Of a DNA stretch of 64,000 bases, positions 1 through 10,537 are shown one piece after another. Made by a program: the position numbers and the translations under genes. The first letter of the stretch is position 1. Each line of letters begins with the position of its first letter. The notes beneath the pieces were generated by a model that searched no databases, was not told the origin of the DNA, and saw only the letters and a list, made by a program, of their open reading frames with translations. Origin of the DNA: Sepioteuthis lessoniana (taxonomy: Eukaryota; Mollusca; Cephalopoda; Myopsida; Loliginidae); contig OY757904.1 of NCBI GenBank assembly GCA_963585895.1, forward strand, positions 71,699,952 through 71,763,951. The letters are read 5' to 3'.

Positions 1-950
1 ATGTTATTTAACGCCAAGTCTATTTTTATGCAAATAGTTCTATTTCAAACAATTCAGTTTATCATAAGTACACAGTTTAATTGTCAAAAACATTTCTATT
101 TCTAGCTATTCAATATATCTAAACAGTTGTAATTTAGCTAATTCATTTTAGGATAAGTACAGAAGTTCTATATTAAACAATTCCGTTTTGTGTAAGTACA
201 CTTTCAATATCAAAAACTGTTTCATTTCAAACCATTTAGTTTAGCATAAGCACGGAGTTTAAATGTAAGTTCAGATTCCTTGTCAAAAACCATCCCATAT
301 AAACCTATGCAGTTTAGTCAAACAATTCTAATTCAAACAATTCAGTTTAGCATAAGTGTGCAGTTAGTTTTATTTAACCAGAGTGGACCGGGGACCAATA
401 GCAATGAAGGGGTGCTCCGTATTCCCCAAAGACCCAGCATCAGTTGAACATCACCATCAGATTGTTTAGTGTCATATACAGGACACTCATTGGGGGGGCT
501 TACCCCTCTGAAGTGGTGCAGTTAGTGTATTCTATAGCCCCAGCCAACTGGGCAATACACTGAGTTAAATTTCAAAACAGTTTTGTCTGATAATTCAGTT
601 TAGCAAAAGTACACTGTTTAGATGTTTTTGCAATTCAGTTTAGCATAAGTACGCAATTTAAATGTCGAAATAGTTCTATTTTAATCAATTCAATTTAGTA
701 TAAATACGCAATTTAAATGCAGAAAACTGTAAAATCAAGTATCTACGGTTTAGTTCTGTTTAACCATCAATAGTACCCTAATCAGATTCTACCAATTTGG
801 GCCAGAGTAAACCTGGGAGCAATGCAATAAACGGGTACTCTGCATTCCCCAAAGCTCCAGCATTACTGGAAACTCACCATCTGATTGTTTAGTGTCATGT
901 CAGGACACTCGTTGGAGAGGTTTTAATCCTCTGCAACTGACTGGGCAAAA
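1..950 (-). repeat. R1 repeat, two tandem degenerate copies
   Basis: A roughly 55-60 bp monomer (core TTCAGTTTAGCATAAGTACG) recurs many times at 1-375 and 590-790. Each monomer block is followed by a non-monomeric head segment, at about 376-560 and 800-945, sharing blocks such as GGAGCAATG, CCCCAAAGC and TTTAGTGTCAT. The same head-plus-monomers-plus-tail architecture recurs near 15.6, 30.8, 31.8, 51.6 and 59.7 kb, so this is a dispersed repeat family. The window edge cuts the tail (TTATTTAACGCCAA). I see no coding capacity and do not recognise the family. Confidence 0.75.
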
Positions 951-1172
951 TTATTTTTGTTTAGGATTATTATGTTTTTATAATTCTTTGCATATGATAT
1001 AACTAGGTAGGTGATATCTTATACTTGTTGAATCAAAAATGCGTTTGGGATAAAATAATCCAACAAGGCTGACATACAGGGAAATAACTTCTTTTTAAAA
1101 ATCTGTTAATTTGTATTATGCTAAAACCGACCAACCGACAAACCAACCAACAAACCAAGCAAACCATTTTTA

Positions 1173-1545
1173 TATCATCATCATCATCATGTCGTGCTGG
1201 TAGCACGGATATCCCTGACCCTCTCTCGCCACTTTTCCCTATTGTTCATCGACTCAGACAGGTCTTCTAGACAACATCCCGTATCCTCACATAGTTGCTG
1301 AATGTATGTTCGTGCTGGTCGTCCTGCTTTTGCACAACCATGTGTGGGGGTCCATAAGAGTACATCACTTATGAGTTCGTCCCTGCTTCTCCAGCAGTGT
1401 CCTGCATGTCTTGTTCGTCTAACTTGAATAGTTTTCGGGATAGGAGGCAAGTGGCCGTACAGTTGGTGTCTTGTGGGGTGTTGCCGCCAGGACTTGTTCA
1501 AGATTACTCGCAGAATTCTTGTGTAATTGCTGTCTACCTTCTTTT
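1173..1545 (-). mobile_element. RTE-like retrotransposon, 3' end fragment
   Basis: On the minus strand this translates to the C-terminal tail of the RTE-like protein encoded whole at 44.1-46.7 kb, including RRTRHAGHCWRS, GRPARTYIQQLCEDTG and NREKWRERVRDI. It ends in a short (ATG)n tail, seen here as atcatcatcatcatcatg. The copy is severely 5' truncated, which is typical of target-primed reverse transcription. Homology stops near 1545, and the open frame to 1600 runs on into unrelated flank. Confidence 0.85.
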
Positions 1546-2350
1546 CACGAAAAATTATGCAATTGATATGATTGTGAGATTTATATATGAAGCTGTACAA
1601 TTTCTAAAGGATTTCTTACACCTTTTTAACATTGATACAGTGAAATAAAAAAAATGACAAAACATTTTAAATTTGTTTAGTAAAATTTTGCTCTGTTTTT
1701 ACGATCTCTGTTAAAAACAAGCTAAGCATAATCTGGTTGTCTCGTTAGCATTCAATGAATACATCCGTAAATATCTCCTGTCATACAAGACTTTACTTTA
1801 TAATTTATTCGTGTGTTCTGCAGTCTTTACTAATAAATTTACTTGCCAGAGTAAGGGTAAAATATACAGCAAAGAGAACATATATCGCAAAGAGTTACGC
1901 ACGTAGAAATGTAGAATTTCTTACGGAATGAGACATGCAAAAAAGATGATCTCTGGCATTCATAAGAACGGAGGTTTGACTGCAAATCAGCGTGGTACAG
2001 TCAAACCTACAGACGAGAAACAACTTAGAAGTGCATCAAGATGTCATTGCATGATTAGTCATATAGGTACACATGTGCGACCATAAATCATCTCTGGTTC
2101 AGAAAAAACTACAGGGAAAGAACATGACCTCTCTCTGTCCCTACCTTACCCTACTCATTATCTATAATACCCTACGAAGAGTAATAAATATAACTTCGTG
2201 CGTAGAGCATAGTTTCTTTCGTTAGCATATTGACATATTTTCATTCATATATTTATAGCAAAATATAATTCACAAGTCTCTTCAACATCATATTCAGTTT
2301 TTACTTTTATAGCCTCTGTCAAACATGGATATTCTCTGTCTTTCTCATCT
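1546..2350. other. No recognisable feature
   Basis: AT-rich intergenic sequence. I see no convincing exon, RNA gene or transposon signature. Confidence 0.5.
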
Positions 2351-2361
2351 TACATATATAT

Positions 2362-2452
<91 letters not shown>

Positions 2453-2605
2453 AATAAAAAAGGGAAGAGCTTTTTACATATACGTATAACAACACACACA
2501 CATACACAAGAACAAACGCATGCTGCGCGCAGGCAGCACGCACGCAGCTATAAACACGCACGCGCGAGCGCACATGCATGTATATATATATATATATATA
2601 TATGT
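2351..2605. repeat. (TA)n microsatellite cluster with CA/GC-rich spacer
   Basis: Long alternating TA runs at about 2353-2449, then a spacer of CACACA and CACGCACG blocks, then another TA run at 2581-2602. The apparent minus-strand open frame here is only microsatellite translation. Confidence 0.95.
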
Positions 2606-2649
2606 ATATACACGTAATTTCTGTGTCATTTTTTGACTGTAACATCTGA

Positions 2650-3685
2650 TTATAACTGAATAATTGACATCAAGATATTTATCACATCACACCTCAAGAA
2701 TAGCAAATGGATGAAAGAACATTGTTTTCTGGGTTATTATGCTATTTAGTTATTGGTATATCTTGCATATCCCAACCCGGAAAACCTTTTGATTTCACGC
2801 ATCATCATCATTATCCCTGTTTTATTTCAATGTTTCCAAATCAAAACAAGACCACACCAAGTAAGACATCAATGTTGCATCGCTGAAATAAGAAAAATCA
2901 AGTGAAAGAAGAAAGCGAATGGCAAAACTCTCTCCTTCTCTTCCTCTCTCTCATAAATAATTGTTTTTAGCAATATAATAAGAGATGATCTTATGAAAAA
3001 ATAAAGATTACTATTTCAGTTTTTCTTCTTCTATATATAAAAATCCATCGAAAAGTTGATGATTTTTCTCAATTTGTTTTTGAAAACATAATGCTAAAAA
3101 GAATTTATTGTTTTCTATTTTCTTCATAATCGCATAAAAGTTTTTGTGGTTTTATTTTATTAATCGTACGTTTTTCTTATTAATGACATTTTTTTATAAT
3201 AAGTATTTGTATTTTTTCATAACTGCATCATTTATCAATTAATTTAACTTTCAGAATGTATTCTACGATTAAGAAATATTTTATTTATCCTTTCCTTTCT
3301 GAAAAACTTTGTAGAAATATATATATCTTTAAAGCCTTTTGCATCTCACATCGTTGAAATATTTAATTTTTCTAAGAAAATATTTCTTTATGGGAAAATA
3401 CTTGTATTTCTTATTGAGATAAGACCTCAAGACCTTTAAATTGTAAAATGAAAAATAAATTGATTGCATTAAGATTTTATTTTCATAAAAAGAAAACCTA
3501 CTGAATACAAATACTTCTTTAGGCCTGTTTCCTATCACTTTACGTTTTTATAGATTCATTTTGTTCTTTTACCAAAGAAAATATATTCTTATATAGATTT
3601 TCTGAGATTCACTTTCGATTAGAAATAAGTAATTTATTTATTTATAGATATATTTTAGATAAATATTGCGTACCCTACTCATTTA
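2650..3685. other. No recognisable feature
   Basis: Very AT-rich sequence with short homopolymer runs. The open frame at 3329-3538 on the minus strand shows no family features and is probably chance. Confidence 0.5.
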
Positions 3686-3689
3686 TGTG

Positions 3690-3935
3690 CTGTTATTTCT
3701 TCTACCAGAACAATGGTGTGTAGCTCTTCTAGAAAAGGATGAGTCACACATTGAACTTTAAAATAGAAAATATCTGGTTTAGATATATTGTTCTTGTTCT
3801 AGACTGATTATTTCTACTATTTACCCAAAGCTTGAGGGTGACGGAACGGATCCATGACTTTCCTGAGAGTATCAAGAGAAAGTGAAATGCAATATACCTG
3901 AAGTCACCGATTCTATTTCCTACGAAGATAATGTT
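3690..3935 (-). mobile_element. SINE-A remnant (tRNA-derived family)
   Basis: Contains the family blocks ctatttaccca, agcttgag, gaaatgcaat and the box-B-side block found in better copies at 25.68, 31.48 and 47.94 kb. It is heavily diverged and only the tRNA-proximal part aligns. Confidence 0.5.
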
Positions 3936-3950
3936 ACGTTAAACAAACGT

Positions 3951-3956
<6 letters not shown>

Positions 3957-4022
<66 letters not shown>
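3957..4022. repeat. (TA)n microsatellite
   Basis: About 60 bp of uninterrupted alternating TA. Confidence 0.97.
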
Positions 4023-4025
<3 letters not shown>

Positions 4026-4384
4026 CACTCTCAGTCTTCTAATTTCAGGGTGTTACGTTCAGTTTTGAATACATCTTGAAAAAAAAGGTAAAAAGAAAAT
4101 GAAAAAATGTTAAAACTTATTTCTTATTCCACAAACCATTCTAATAAGGCGAACAAAACATGCTGGGTATTACTGGACATATAAGGAATAACTATTCGAC
4201 GATATCCCCCTTTAGAATCCTTTACATGGACATACTAGTGTTGGCTGACTAGCAAATACGTACACACGGTGGATGCAGTCCAGAAGACCTTAAGAGCGAA
4301 GTGCAATAGGTATAGAGGGATAGAGGGATGTACACTGTGCTATAAACACCGCTTGATTATGATTATATATATATATATATATAT

Positions 4385-4640
4385 ACGTTCTAGTGGTAGA
4401 GTGTTCACCAATGGCCCGGGAGACTGGGGTTCAATCTTAGATCGAGTCATACCGAAGACACAAAAAAATGGTACTTGATATCTCCTTGCTAAATACTCAG
4501 CATTATAAGGTACGTTTTAAGGGTAAATTGGAGCAATCGAGGGAAAGGAGTAGCGCCCTCTCCTACACCTTCGTGTATTAGCTAATGAAAAAGGATATTT
4601 TGTGTAGCCTTCGTCTACGGTCACCAAATTTTTGTGTGTG
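4385..4640 (+). mobile_element. SINE-B, tRNA-derived
   Basis: The head reads like a tRNA: an A-box-like TAGTGGTAGAGTG, then GGGAGACTGGGGTTCAATC with a B-box-like GGTTCAATC. The body (ACTCAGCATTATAAGGTACG, then a tail near GTCTACGGTCACC) is shared with minus-strand copies at 49.65-49.91 and 62.57-62.82 kb. It directly follows a short (TA)n. No host tRNA function is implied, because the 3' half and acceptor pairing are not maintained. Confidence 0.8.
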
Positions 4641-4649
4641 GATGTACGC

Positions 4650-5168
4650 CAGCGTGTGAATGTATGTAAATGCGTGTGTTTATATGTAGGCATGGATCTG
4701 TGTGTAGATCAAAACCTCTGTAATCTGAAACAGATATCTTTTTAACCTTGATCTCTAATTTTCACTATGTATGTGTGCGCATCTCTCATTACATGCGTAC
4801 GTATCTGTTTTTTCGCGCGAGTATTCATACTTATATAATCGGCTTTAGCTATACATAATGCAATTCAAGCTAAAACATATGGAATATTCCATGCATTTTT
4901 TTAATGAACAGTGAAACACACATAGACATATATACAAATACACTTCTTACCCATTCACCAAAGAATATAGATAAGGGAATACAGATTATTTTGTCATATA
5001 CTTATCATTTGGTAAATTATTTTTGTGTCATTTTGGGGGGATCTTGTGATCTAATATCTTTGGGTTTTATCTTTATTTTTTTATGTAATTGTTTTTACGA
5101 TAGTAAATAGGCGTTAAATTCTTCGTGTTCAGCTGTATCGCAGCCTAATCTGTTAAGTTTTTATTTTC
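4650..5168. other. No gene seen; degenerate TG-rich patch
   Basis: 4630-4800 contains scattered TGTGTG and ATGTATG words. The remainder is AT-rich. Reverse-complement AATAAA hexamers at 5072-5077 and 5159-5164 could serve as poly(A) signals for the candidate exon just above. Confidence 0.4.
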
Positions 5169-5169
5169 T

Positions 5170-5415
5170 TCAGTTAGTAGCGTATGTCCAGGGAGCCAAC
5201 TCTTCTTGGTATTTTGGGGTAGGGGTGTCCCCTTCTATGTTCTCCAGACTCTTACTGTGGAAGAGACCCCCGCGCGCCTTCAGTCGCTCTATATCCCTTT
5301 CGGCGCCAAGATCAAGGAGTGGAAACACTCTGTCTCTGTTTTCACATACCGATTCTCTGATTCGTTTCTGCTTATCTAAACTTGTCTTATACACATGTCG
5401 GATATTCAGTATTTC
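5170..5415 (-). CDS. Candidate terminal coding exon of an unidentified host gene
   Basis: Read on the minus strand, an AG acceptor (tttcactcag) precedes an open phase-0 frame of 81 codons ending in TGA. The peptide begins EILNIRHVYKTSLDKQ and includes GAERDIERLKARGGLFHSKS and PTPKYQEELAPWTY. It is charged and non-repetitive, and the DNA is clearly more GC-rich and complex than its surroundings. AATAAA signals follow just after the stop (minus direction). I do not recognise the family; the sequence could be a cytoplasmic C-terminal tail. The opposite strand is also open (5225-5419), but its peptide is serine- and arginine-rich and looks like a shadow. Transcript support is absent, so this remains a candidate. 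Confidence 0.4.
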   Translation of the reverse strand, partial: EILNIRHVYKTSLDKQKRIRESVCENRDRVFPLLDLGAERDIERLKARGGLFHSKSLENIEGDTPTPKYQEELAPWTYATN

Positions 5416-5421
5416 CTGAGT

Positions 5422-5821
5422 GAAATTTGACAGTTTTTGTCCCTATGCTTATCGCTTTCTTCAATGGACTGAATTATTACTAACTTCCTTTTTTTATGAG
5501 ACAAATGTTTTGTTTTGTTTTTTATTTATTATAGTTAATTGTTTTTTTTTTGTTTTTGTTTTTTTATGCCTTTTGTTTTTCATATGAGTGTCGTCTACAT
5601 GGATTGGCAGATACGACCATAAATGTATTAACTTGAAACTAAATTTGATTCTTAAAATGTTCAGAAGAAATATGAAACATTTCTCTTAGATTAAAAAAAT
5701 AATTCTCACATATTTTTCCGATTAAGTTTTGTAACGATCTCTTCAGATTATACAATACGAAACTAATATTTCAATATCAGCCCAGAAAACTAGCTCATTC
5801 AATCTTACATTATGTGTCTCT

Positions 5822-5826
<5 letters not shown>
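5422..5826. other. No recognisable feature
   Basis: T-rich sequence including TTTTGTTTTT runs. No exon or transposon signature is visible. Confidence 0.5.
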
Positions 5827-5881
<55 letters not shown>

Positions 5882-6145
5882 CATACATATATATATATAT
5901 ATATATGTGTGTGTGCGTGTGTGTGTGTGTGTGAGCCTGTTTGTCTGTGTACCAATAACTCGACCTTTTCGATTATACATATATATCTGTCTCTGTATCT
6001 ATATCTGGGGCCTCTCTTTCTCTTTCCCTCTATTCTCTCTATCTCTCGATACGAATGCATATTTATAAATACATATGATTTAAACATCCACATATATGGG
6101 TATGTTTGTGTGTGTGTGTGTGTTTGTGTGTGTGTGAAAGTGCAT
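5827..6145. repeat. Compound microsatellites (TC)n, (TA)n, (TG)n
   Basis: A (TC)n tract of about 50 bp at 5827-5877, (AT)n at 5886-5906, then GT-rich segments to 5933, and (TG)n at 6101-6138. Open frames in this region are low-complexity translations of these repeats. Confidence 0.95.
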
Positions 6146-6459
6146 GCGTTGGATATGTGGAGTGTCCAAGCTGTGTTCTGTGAGTATTTCATAAATTTGA
6201 TTCCACATTATTGACAATATCAGTTTTATTCGCGACGTTCCGACTGATTGCTAAAATTTACTCATATAAAAAAAAGTTGTAACTAAATCAGCATATAACA
6301 ACTTCCTCTGAAATATGTTTCTTGTAAACAAAAGAAATCAATAAGAATGATTAAGTCTTTGTACTGGCTTTAAGCGCAGTTTGAGAAAATATACAAGGCA
6401 ATGCATATTTTCGTTTTTCCCGCTCTGAAACTCAATCTTTCGATTAGAATAGCAATAGG

Positions 6460-6462
<3 letters not shown>

Positions 6463-6505
<43 letters not shown>
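6463..6505. repeat. (CA)n microsatellite
   Basis: About 42 bp of CA repeats, directly abutting the truncated 5' end of the RTE fragment that follows. Confidence 0.95.
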
Positions 6506-6507
<2 letters not shown>

Positions 6508-6513
6508 GCACAC

Positions 6514-6860
6514 GCACACTACACAAGAATGTTGCGAGCAATATTGAACAAGTCCTGGCGGCAACACCCCACAAGGCACCAACTATACGGCCACCTGCCT
6601 CCCATCACGAAAACTATACAAGTTAGATGAACCAGACACGCAGGACACTGCTGGAGAAGCAAGGACGAACTCATAAGTGATGTACTCCTATGGAACCCCG
6701 CATATGGCCAAGCGAAAGCAGGACGACCAGCTCGAACATACATACAGCTGATATGTAAGGATACGAGAATTAGCCCTGAAGACCTGTCAGAAGCGATGAA
6801 TGATAGGGAGAAGTGGCGAGAGAGGGTCAGGGATATTCGTGCTAGCGATGATAATGATAT
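6514..6860 (+). mobile_element. RTE-like retrotransposon, 3' end fragment
   Basis: Plus-strand translation gives the RTE C-terminal region: ARMLRAILNKSWRQHP-like, YGHLPPITKTIQVR, then NDREKWRERVRDIRAS. One in-frame stop interrupts it at the position equivalent to VRRTRH. The 3' end is a short GATGATAATGAT tail that runs straight into TA and TG repeats. The 5' truncation point abuts the (CA)n array. Confidence 0.85.
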
Positions 6861-6863
6861 ATG

Positions 6864-6914
<51 letters not shown>
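6858..6914. repeat. (TA)n(TG)n microsatellite at RTE tail
   Basis: Short TATATATA followed by about 40 bp of TG repeats, continuous with the 3' tail of the RTE copy. Confidence 0.95.
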
Positions 6915-6916
<2 letters not shown>

Positions 6917-6919
6917 TTA

Positions 6920-7149
6920 GACCCCCACCCCAAAAAAAAAGAACCCATAAACTTTTTTTATTATTTATACAAAAATAAAGCAAAATAAGTCTAATTTTGT
7001 ACACTCGAACTTCTGGACCTGTTGGTGAATACAATGGTCCCAATTTTTCATGCACAGAATCTACTTCATACCCTGAAAAAAAGAAATGGCTAGAATTAAA
7101 TTTATGAATTTCAGTCAATAATATATGGGTTCATTTTTTGGAGGGGGTC
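6920..7149. mobile_element. Candidate small TIR element (MITE-like)
   Basis: The left end (6920-6947, gacccccacccc then A-run then gaaccca) is the inverted complement, with a few differences, of the right end (7126-7149, tgggttcattttttgg then agggggtc). The 230-bp body has no coding potential. Terminal inverted repeats of about 25-28 nt around a short non-coding body fit a MITE. I do not see an unambiguous target duplication because both flanks are microsatellite. Confidence 0.5.
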
Positions 7150-7154
7150 ACCCT

Positions 7155-7830
7155 ATATATATATATATATATGCGTGTGCTTGAGAGTATGTTTGTTGTT
7201 CTAATGACAGCGTCTTGACCGCTGCATCATCTAATCTTGTTCCTGTATCCTTTTAGATCCATGCTGTGGGTTTAGAGGCAGGCAAAATCATATTAGTTGA
7301 AACGTTCGGAATTGCCTGTACGTTGTAGAGTAAAAAAAAAACAACTGAAAAAGAAGATCCGAGAACACTGAGTTTACCCTTATATCAAATAAAGATATGG
7401 AGGTTTCTTTCATTTCTTTAAGTTCTATGTTTTGGGTGTACGAGTTATAGCATTTTACTCGCTGATCTTATTTTACTCGTTCAGTTTTTCGTGATGAAAT
7501 TTGGCCGCTGCCACAATCAGCGTCTGAATTGGAAAGTTAGTAAAAATGTAGCATCAGGAACCGATTCGTAACATTATGTTCATGGCCAAGGAAGGTCTTC
7601 TTACAATTGGGAAACCACGGGAAAAATATCAAATATAAAGTAGATTTATGTAAAACGTATCGAAGTCATCTCTTCCATTTAATGATGCACCAGCTTGAAT
7701 AAAATCAATTTTTCAAAATTTTCCTTGTTAAGATAATGTGCTTTCATTTGAGGCGATACAAAAACATTTTTATTTGAAATGATACGCCTAAATTCCGTTC
7801 GTGCTTTGCACACATATACACACAAATACA
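7155..7830. other. No recognisable feature
   Basis: After a short (TA)n at 7154-7173 the sequence is unrecognised and contains no convincing exon. Confidence 0.5.

Positions 7831-7831
<1 letters not shown>

Positions 7832-7880
<49 letters not shown>
7832..7880. repeat. (TA)n microsatellite
   Basis: About 48 bp of TA repeats immediately next to a hammerhead-like fold. Confidence 0.97.
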
Positions 7881-7881
<1 letters not shown>

Positions 7882-7937
7882 GAGTGTGGGCTGAAGATGT
7901 CATATAATGATGTTCAAATCTAAGGATGAATGACACT
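7881..7937 (+). ncRNA. Degenerate hammerhead-ribozyme-like motif
   Basis: CTGAAGA at 7891-7897 is followed by an imperfect stem-loop (7898-7914), then CAAA where GAAA is expected (7915-7918). A 3-bp ATC/GAT stem III with a 4-nt loop comes next. The outer stem I AGTGT (7883-7887) pairs with ACACT (7933-7937). The G12-equivalent is C and the cleavage-site base is G, so this copy should be inactive if the reading is right. It abuts a (TA)n array, as do the better examples. Confidence 0.35.
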
Positions 7938-7967
7938 TTTAACTAAGATGATCCAAACACTGCAACA

Positions 7968-9333
7968 CTTATGGTCGTCCTGCCTCTGTTCGTCCATGTG
8001 AATGATTCCATAGGAGTACGACCCTAATGAGTTTTTCCCTACTTCTACAGCAGTATCCAGCATTCGTTTAACTTGGATAGTTTCATGATGCGCGGTAAGT
8101 GGCCGTACAGCTACTGCTTTGTGGGATACTGCCCCTAGGACTAGTTCAATATGGCCACAGCATTCTCGTGCAGATGCCGTCAAGCTTTTTCTCCATACAT
8201 TTATTTAGCGTCCATGTAGTGCATCCATACAGCAGTTTCGACACGATCGTTGCTTCAAAAAACAGCGTTTTATTTTATCGGTCAGGTCTGACTACCATAT
8301 GACCGATAGGCTATTAATAGCTGTCCATACCTTTACTAGTCACGTGTGGATGTCAGTCTTGGTTGATAAGACACTGCTTCCTTGGTAGGTGAACTTGTCT
8401 ACTAGCTTCAGAGAACTAACGTTTTGTGTCGACTCTTTGATTAAATCACATGCATTCTGTCTAGTGTGCATTGACATGGAGGCCTATGCCTGCAGTTGCT
8501 CGTTCCAGACTCTGTAGCACGGTTTCGGCTTGGGCGGGTGTATTTGCCAGAAGTGCTATGTCATCGGTGTATTCCGAGTCCGTAACTGTTTATGCGGCGT
8601 ATATTTTGCTTCCTTCATTTGCCAGCTTGAAACCGTTGTCTTTCATTTGAATCAATTGACTTCTAAGAACGTAGTATAGACAGATGATAAAGAGGTATAT
8701 GGCTAGCGTGTCTCCTTGCAGGACACCTGCTATAATGTCGAAGTAGTCTGTGTCTCTATCCGGGGAGCGGACATTTACTTTCGTATTTCTATACAGCATC
8801 ATTATGGCAGTGACGGTTTCTTTTGGTAGGCCGTAGGCAAGTAGCATTTGCTCCATTTTTCCTCTGTGTATTGAGTCACAGGACTTGGAGAAGTAGACCA
8901 ATTATATTGTTACCTCTGGGTTTGTTTTTTTTTGCACGTATACCTTCAAGAATGCGACGGATAGTCAAAGTTTGTGACGTCATGGATCAATTTTTCCGAA
9001 AGCCATTTTGTTTTTTCCCAAGTATCTTCTCAATTTTGTGTTCTATGCGGTTGCGTAGTAGAGTAGAAATGTTATACCTCGGTAGTTCTTGGCTAATCCG
9101 AAGTCGGAGGATGCATCCCTTTGTTGATTTGTCTAATGTGTTTTGATTATATACGGCATTACAGTGTCCGAGCAGTATGTTGTCGAATTCCTTGGTTTTT
9201 CATACTTCTTGGGGTAGTTCATCAAGCCTGGCTGCTTTTCTATTTTTATTTTTTCTTAGTACTGAGTCAAGTTCTTCTTGCGTAAATTGTCCTACCTTGA
9301 TGTCAAATTGTTTACTAATAATTCTCGTAATTT
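7968..9333 (-). mobile_element. RTE-like retrotransposon, internal decayed copy
   Basis: On the minus strand this covers the reverse transcriptase from ITRIISKQFDIK (near 9330) through DSIHRGKMEQMLLAYGLPKE and AGVLQGDTLA, down to the GRP block before the C-terminus. Several stops and frameshifts break the frame. The final 60 or so codons and the (ATG)n tail are missing, so unlike the other copies it is also truncated at its 3' end. Confidence 0.85.
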
Positions 9334-9540
9334 AAAACTGCACAATATTTAAACAAAACTATTATTTCGTTTTATTTTTATCACCAAAATAAGGTTTTAT
9401 TATATCACTAAGGTGAAGCTAAGATGTAGTTGCAGTTTCATTTTTTTTTTTTTACGGGATGTAGAATAAAATTTGTTCAATCAATCGTTTGAAAGAATTT
9501 TGGTATATAGACTGTTCTCTCTATGCTAAATATTTAGAAA

Positions 9541-9946
9541 TGTTATCCCTAGTTTCAAAGTTAATTCTATTTATAGAAGGTGATCTAAATTTAATATACA
9601 AAGCTTCTAGGATTTTTAATATTTTGATAATATTGTCTGTATGAAATATTTTTGTTTTATCAAATAAAATACTTCTCAGTGTTTCAGTAAGACAATTATG
9701 TTTTTTTCAATGTTGAAATATCATGCTGGAATCTGATTAGTGTACAGTGAGCCTTTGTGATAATTTTGTTGAGGTATGGCCAATGTAACTTACCGTTTTT
9801 ATTTGTTTTTGTTTTTTTTTGTCGGGGATATATTCTCCCAATGGACATTTAAATTGATAAATAACATTGTTTTTTAATATCTTTGTGGAAGGGAAAGAAA
9901 TACTATTAATAAGTAAATATGTGATATATATATATCTATGTATCAA
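9541..9946 (-). pseudogene. Penelope-like element GIY-YIG endonuclease remnant
   Basis: The minus-strand frame carries NVIYQFKCPLGEY followed by VSYIGHTSTKLSQRL. This is the paired VIY...YIG arrangement of the GIY-YIG nuclease domain found at the C-terminus of Penelope-like retroelements. After an in-frame stop the same frame continues with MIFQH, a second stop, then ILKILEALYIKFRSPSINRI, which closely parallels ILEALHIRNLQPTLNRI in the copy at 39.54-39.79 kb. The remnant lies directly beyond the 5' side of the RTE fragment. The reverse transcriptase portion is not present. Confidence 0.75.
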
Positions 9947-9960
9947 TTTTTGAGTACTTT

Positions 9961-10054
9961 TTTAATCTTTTGATTATATTCGTCAATTTTTGTTCCATGT
10001 ATATCTATTTCTGTATCACCCCCTCTTTTTCTCCTTCTTTTTCTCTTTCTCTCT

Positions 10055-10090
<36 letters not shown>
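9961..10090. repeat. Pyrimidine tract and (TA)n
   Basis: TTCTCTTTCTCTCTC at 10035-10055 followed by about 35 bp of TA repeats. Confidence 0.85.
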
Positions 10091-10114
10091 GTCACACGTT
10101 TTTAGATTATGTAA

Positions 10115-10310
10115 TTATAGGGTAGGACCGACATATCCACTGCTTGGAGGAATCCTGTTTGATTTTTTCAGAGAGTACGTATTTCAATAGAATAGAGAGA
10201 TTGTTAATAGCAGTGCATGCCTTCCACTTCCTGAGGCTGGCACTGGCTTCAGTAGATAAGATATTGCTACCAAGATATGTAACAACTCCCAAAGTTGATT
10301 TCCTATTGCA
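10115..10310 (-). mobile_element. RTE-like fragment, minus-oriented half of an inverted pair
   Basis: The minus frame reads VVTYLGSNILSTEASAS and AINNLSILLKYVLSEKIK. This matches FTYLGSSVSSTEKDID and AIDRLSIIWKSDLTDK of the RTE protein, just after the reverse transcriptase catalytic box. It lies head-to-head with the next entry. Confidence 0.7.
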
Positions 10311-10440
10311 CAGACTGTAAAAGGCAGCAAGCAATAAAAGGAACAGGCCTGTACATGAACGCTGATAAAACGCAATCCATATGCTTTAAACAAGATGAAA
10401 CCATTTCCATTTCCTTTGGCAAAGCTGTGAAATTTGGAAA
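10310..10440 (+). mobile_element. RTE-like fragment, inverted upstream half
   Basis: The plus frame reads GTGLYMNADKTQSICF, matching GIGLHVNANKTEYMCY, which lies directly upstream of the segment found in the opposite orientation at 10115-10310. The two halves together form one RTE insertion with an inverted 5' part. Confidence 0.7.
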
Positions 10441-10537
10441 GTTTTGTAAGTTTTTAATTATTTTGTGTTTCGAAAAGATATTTTTTAAATTCAAAATAAC
10501 AAGGATTCCATTTTTTTTTATAAGAAGAGGAATTATA

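Noticed and set aside
1-780. Regular spacing of near-identical words suggesting a CRISPR-like array
   Set aside because: Units are contiguous diverged tandem monomers without unique spacers, in a eukaryotic repeat.
4385-4450. Functional tRNA genes at SINE heads (4.4, 10.9, 16.4, 19.9, 25.9, 47.9, 49.9, 62.8 kb)
   Set aside because: A and B boxes are present but acceptor stems and 3' halves do not fold. Each head is followed by a shared repetitive body, which identifies SINEs.
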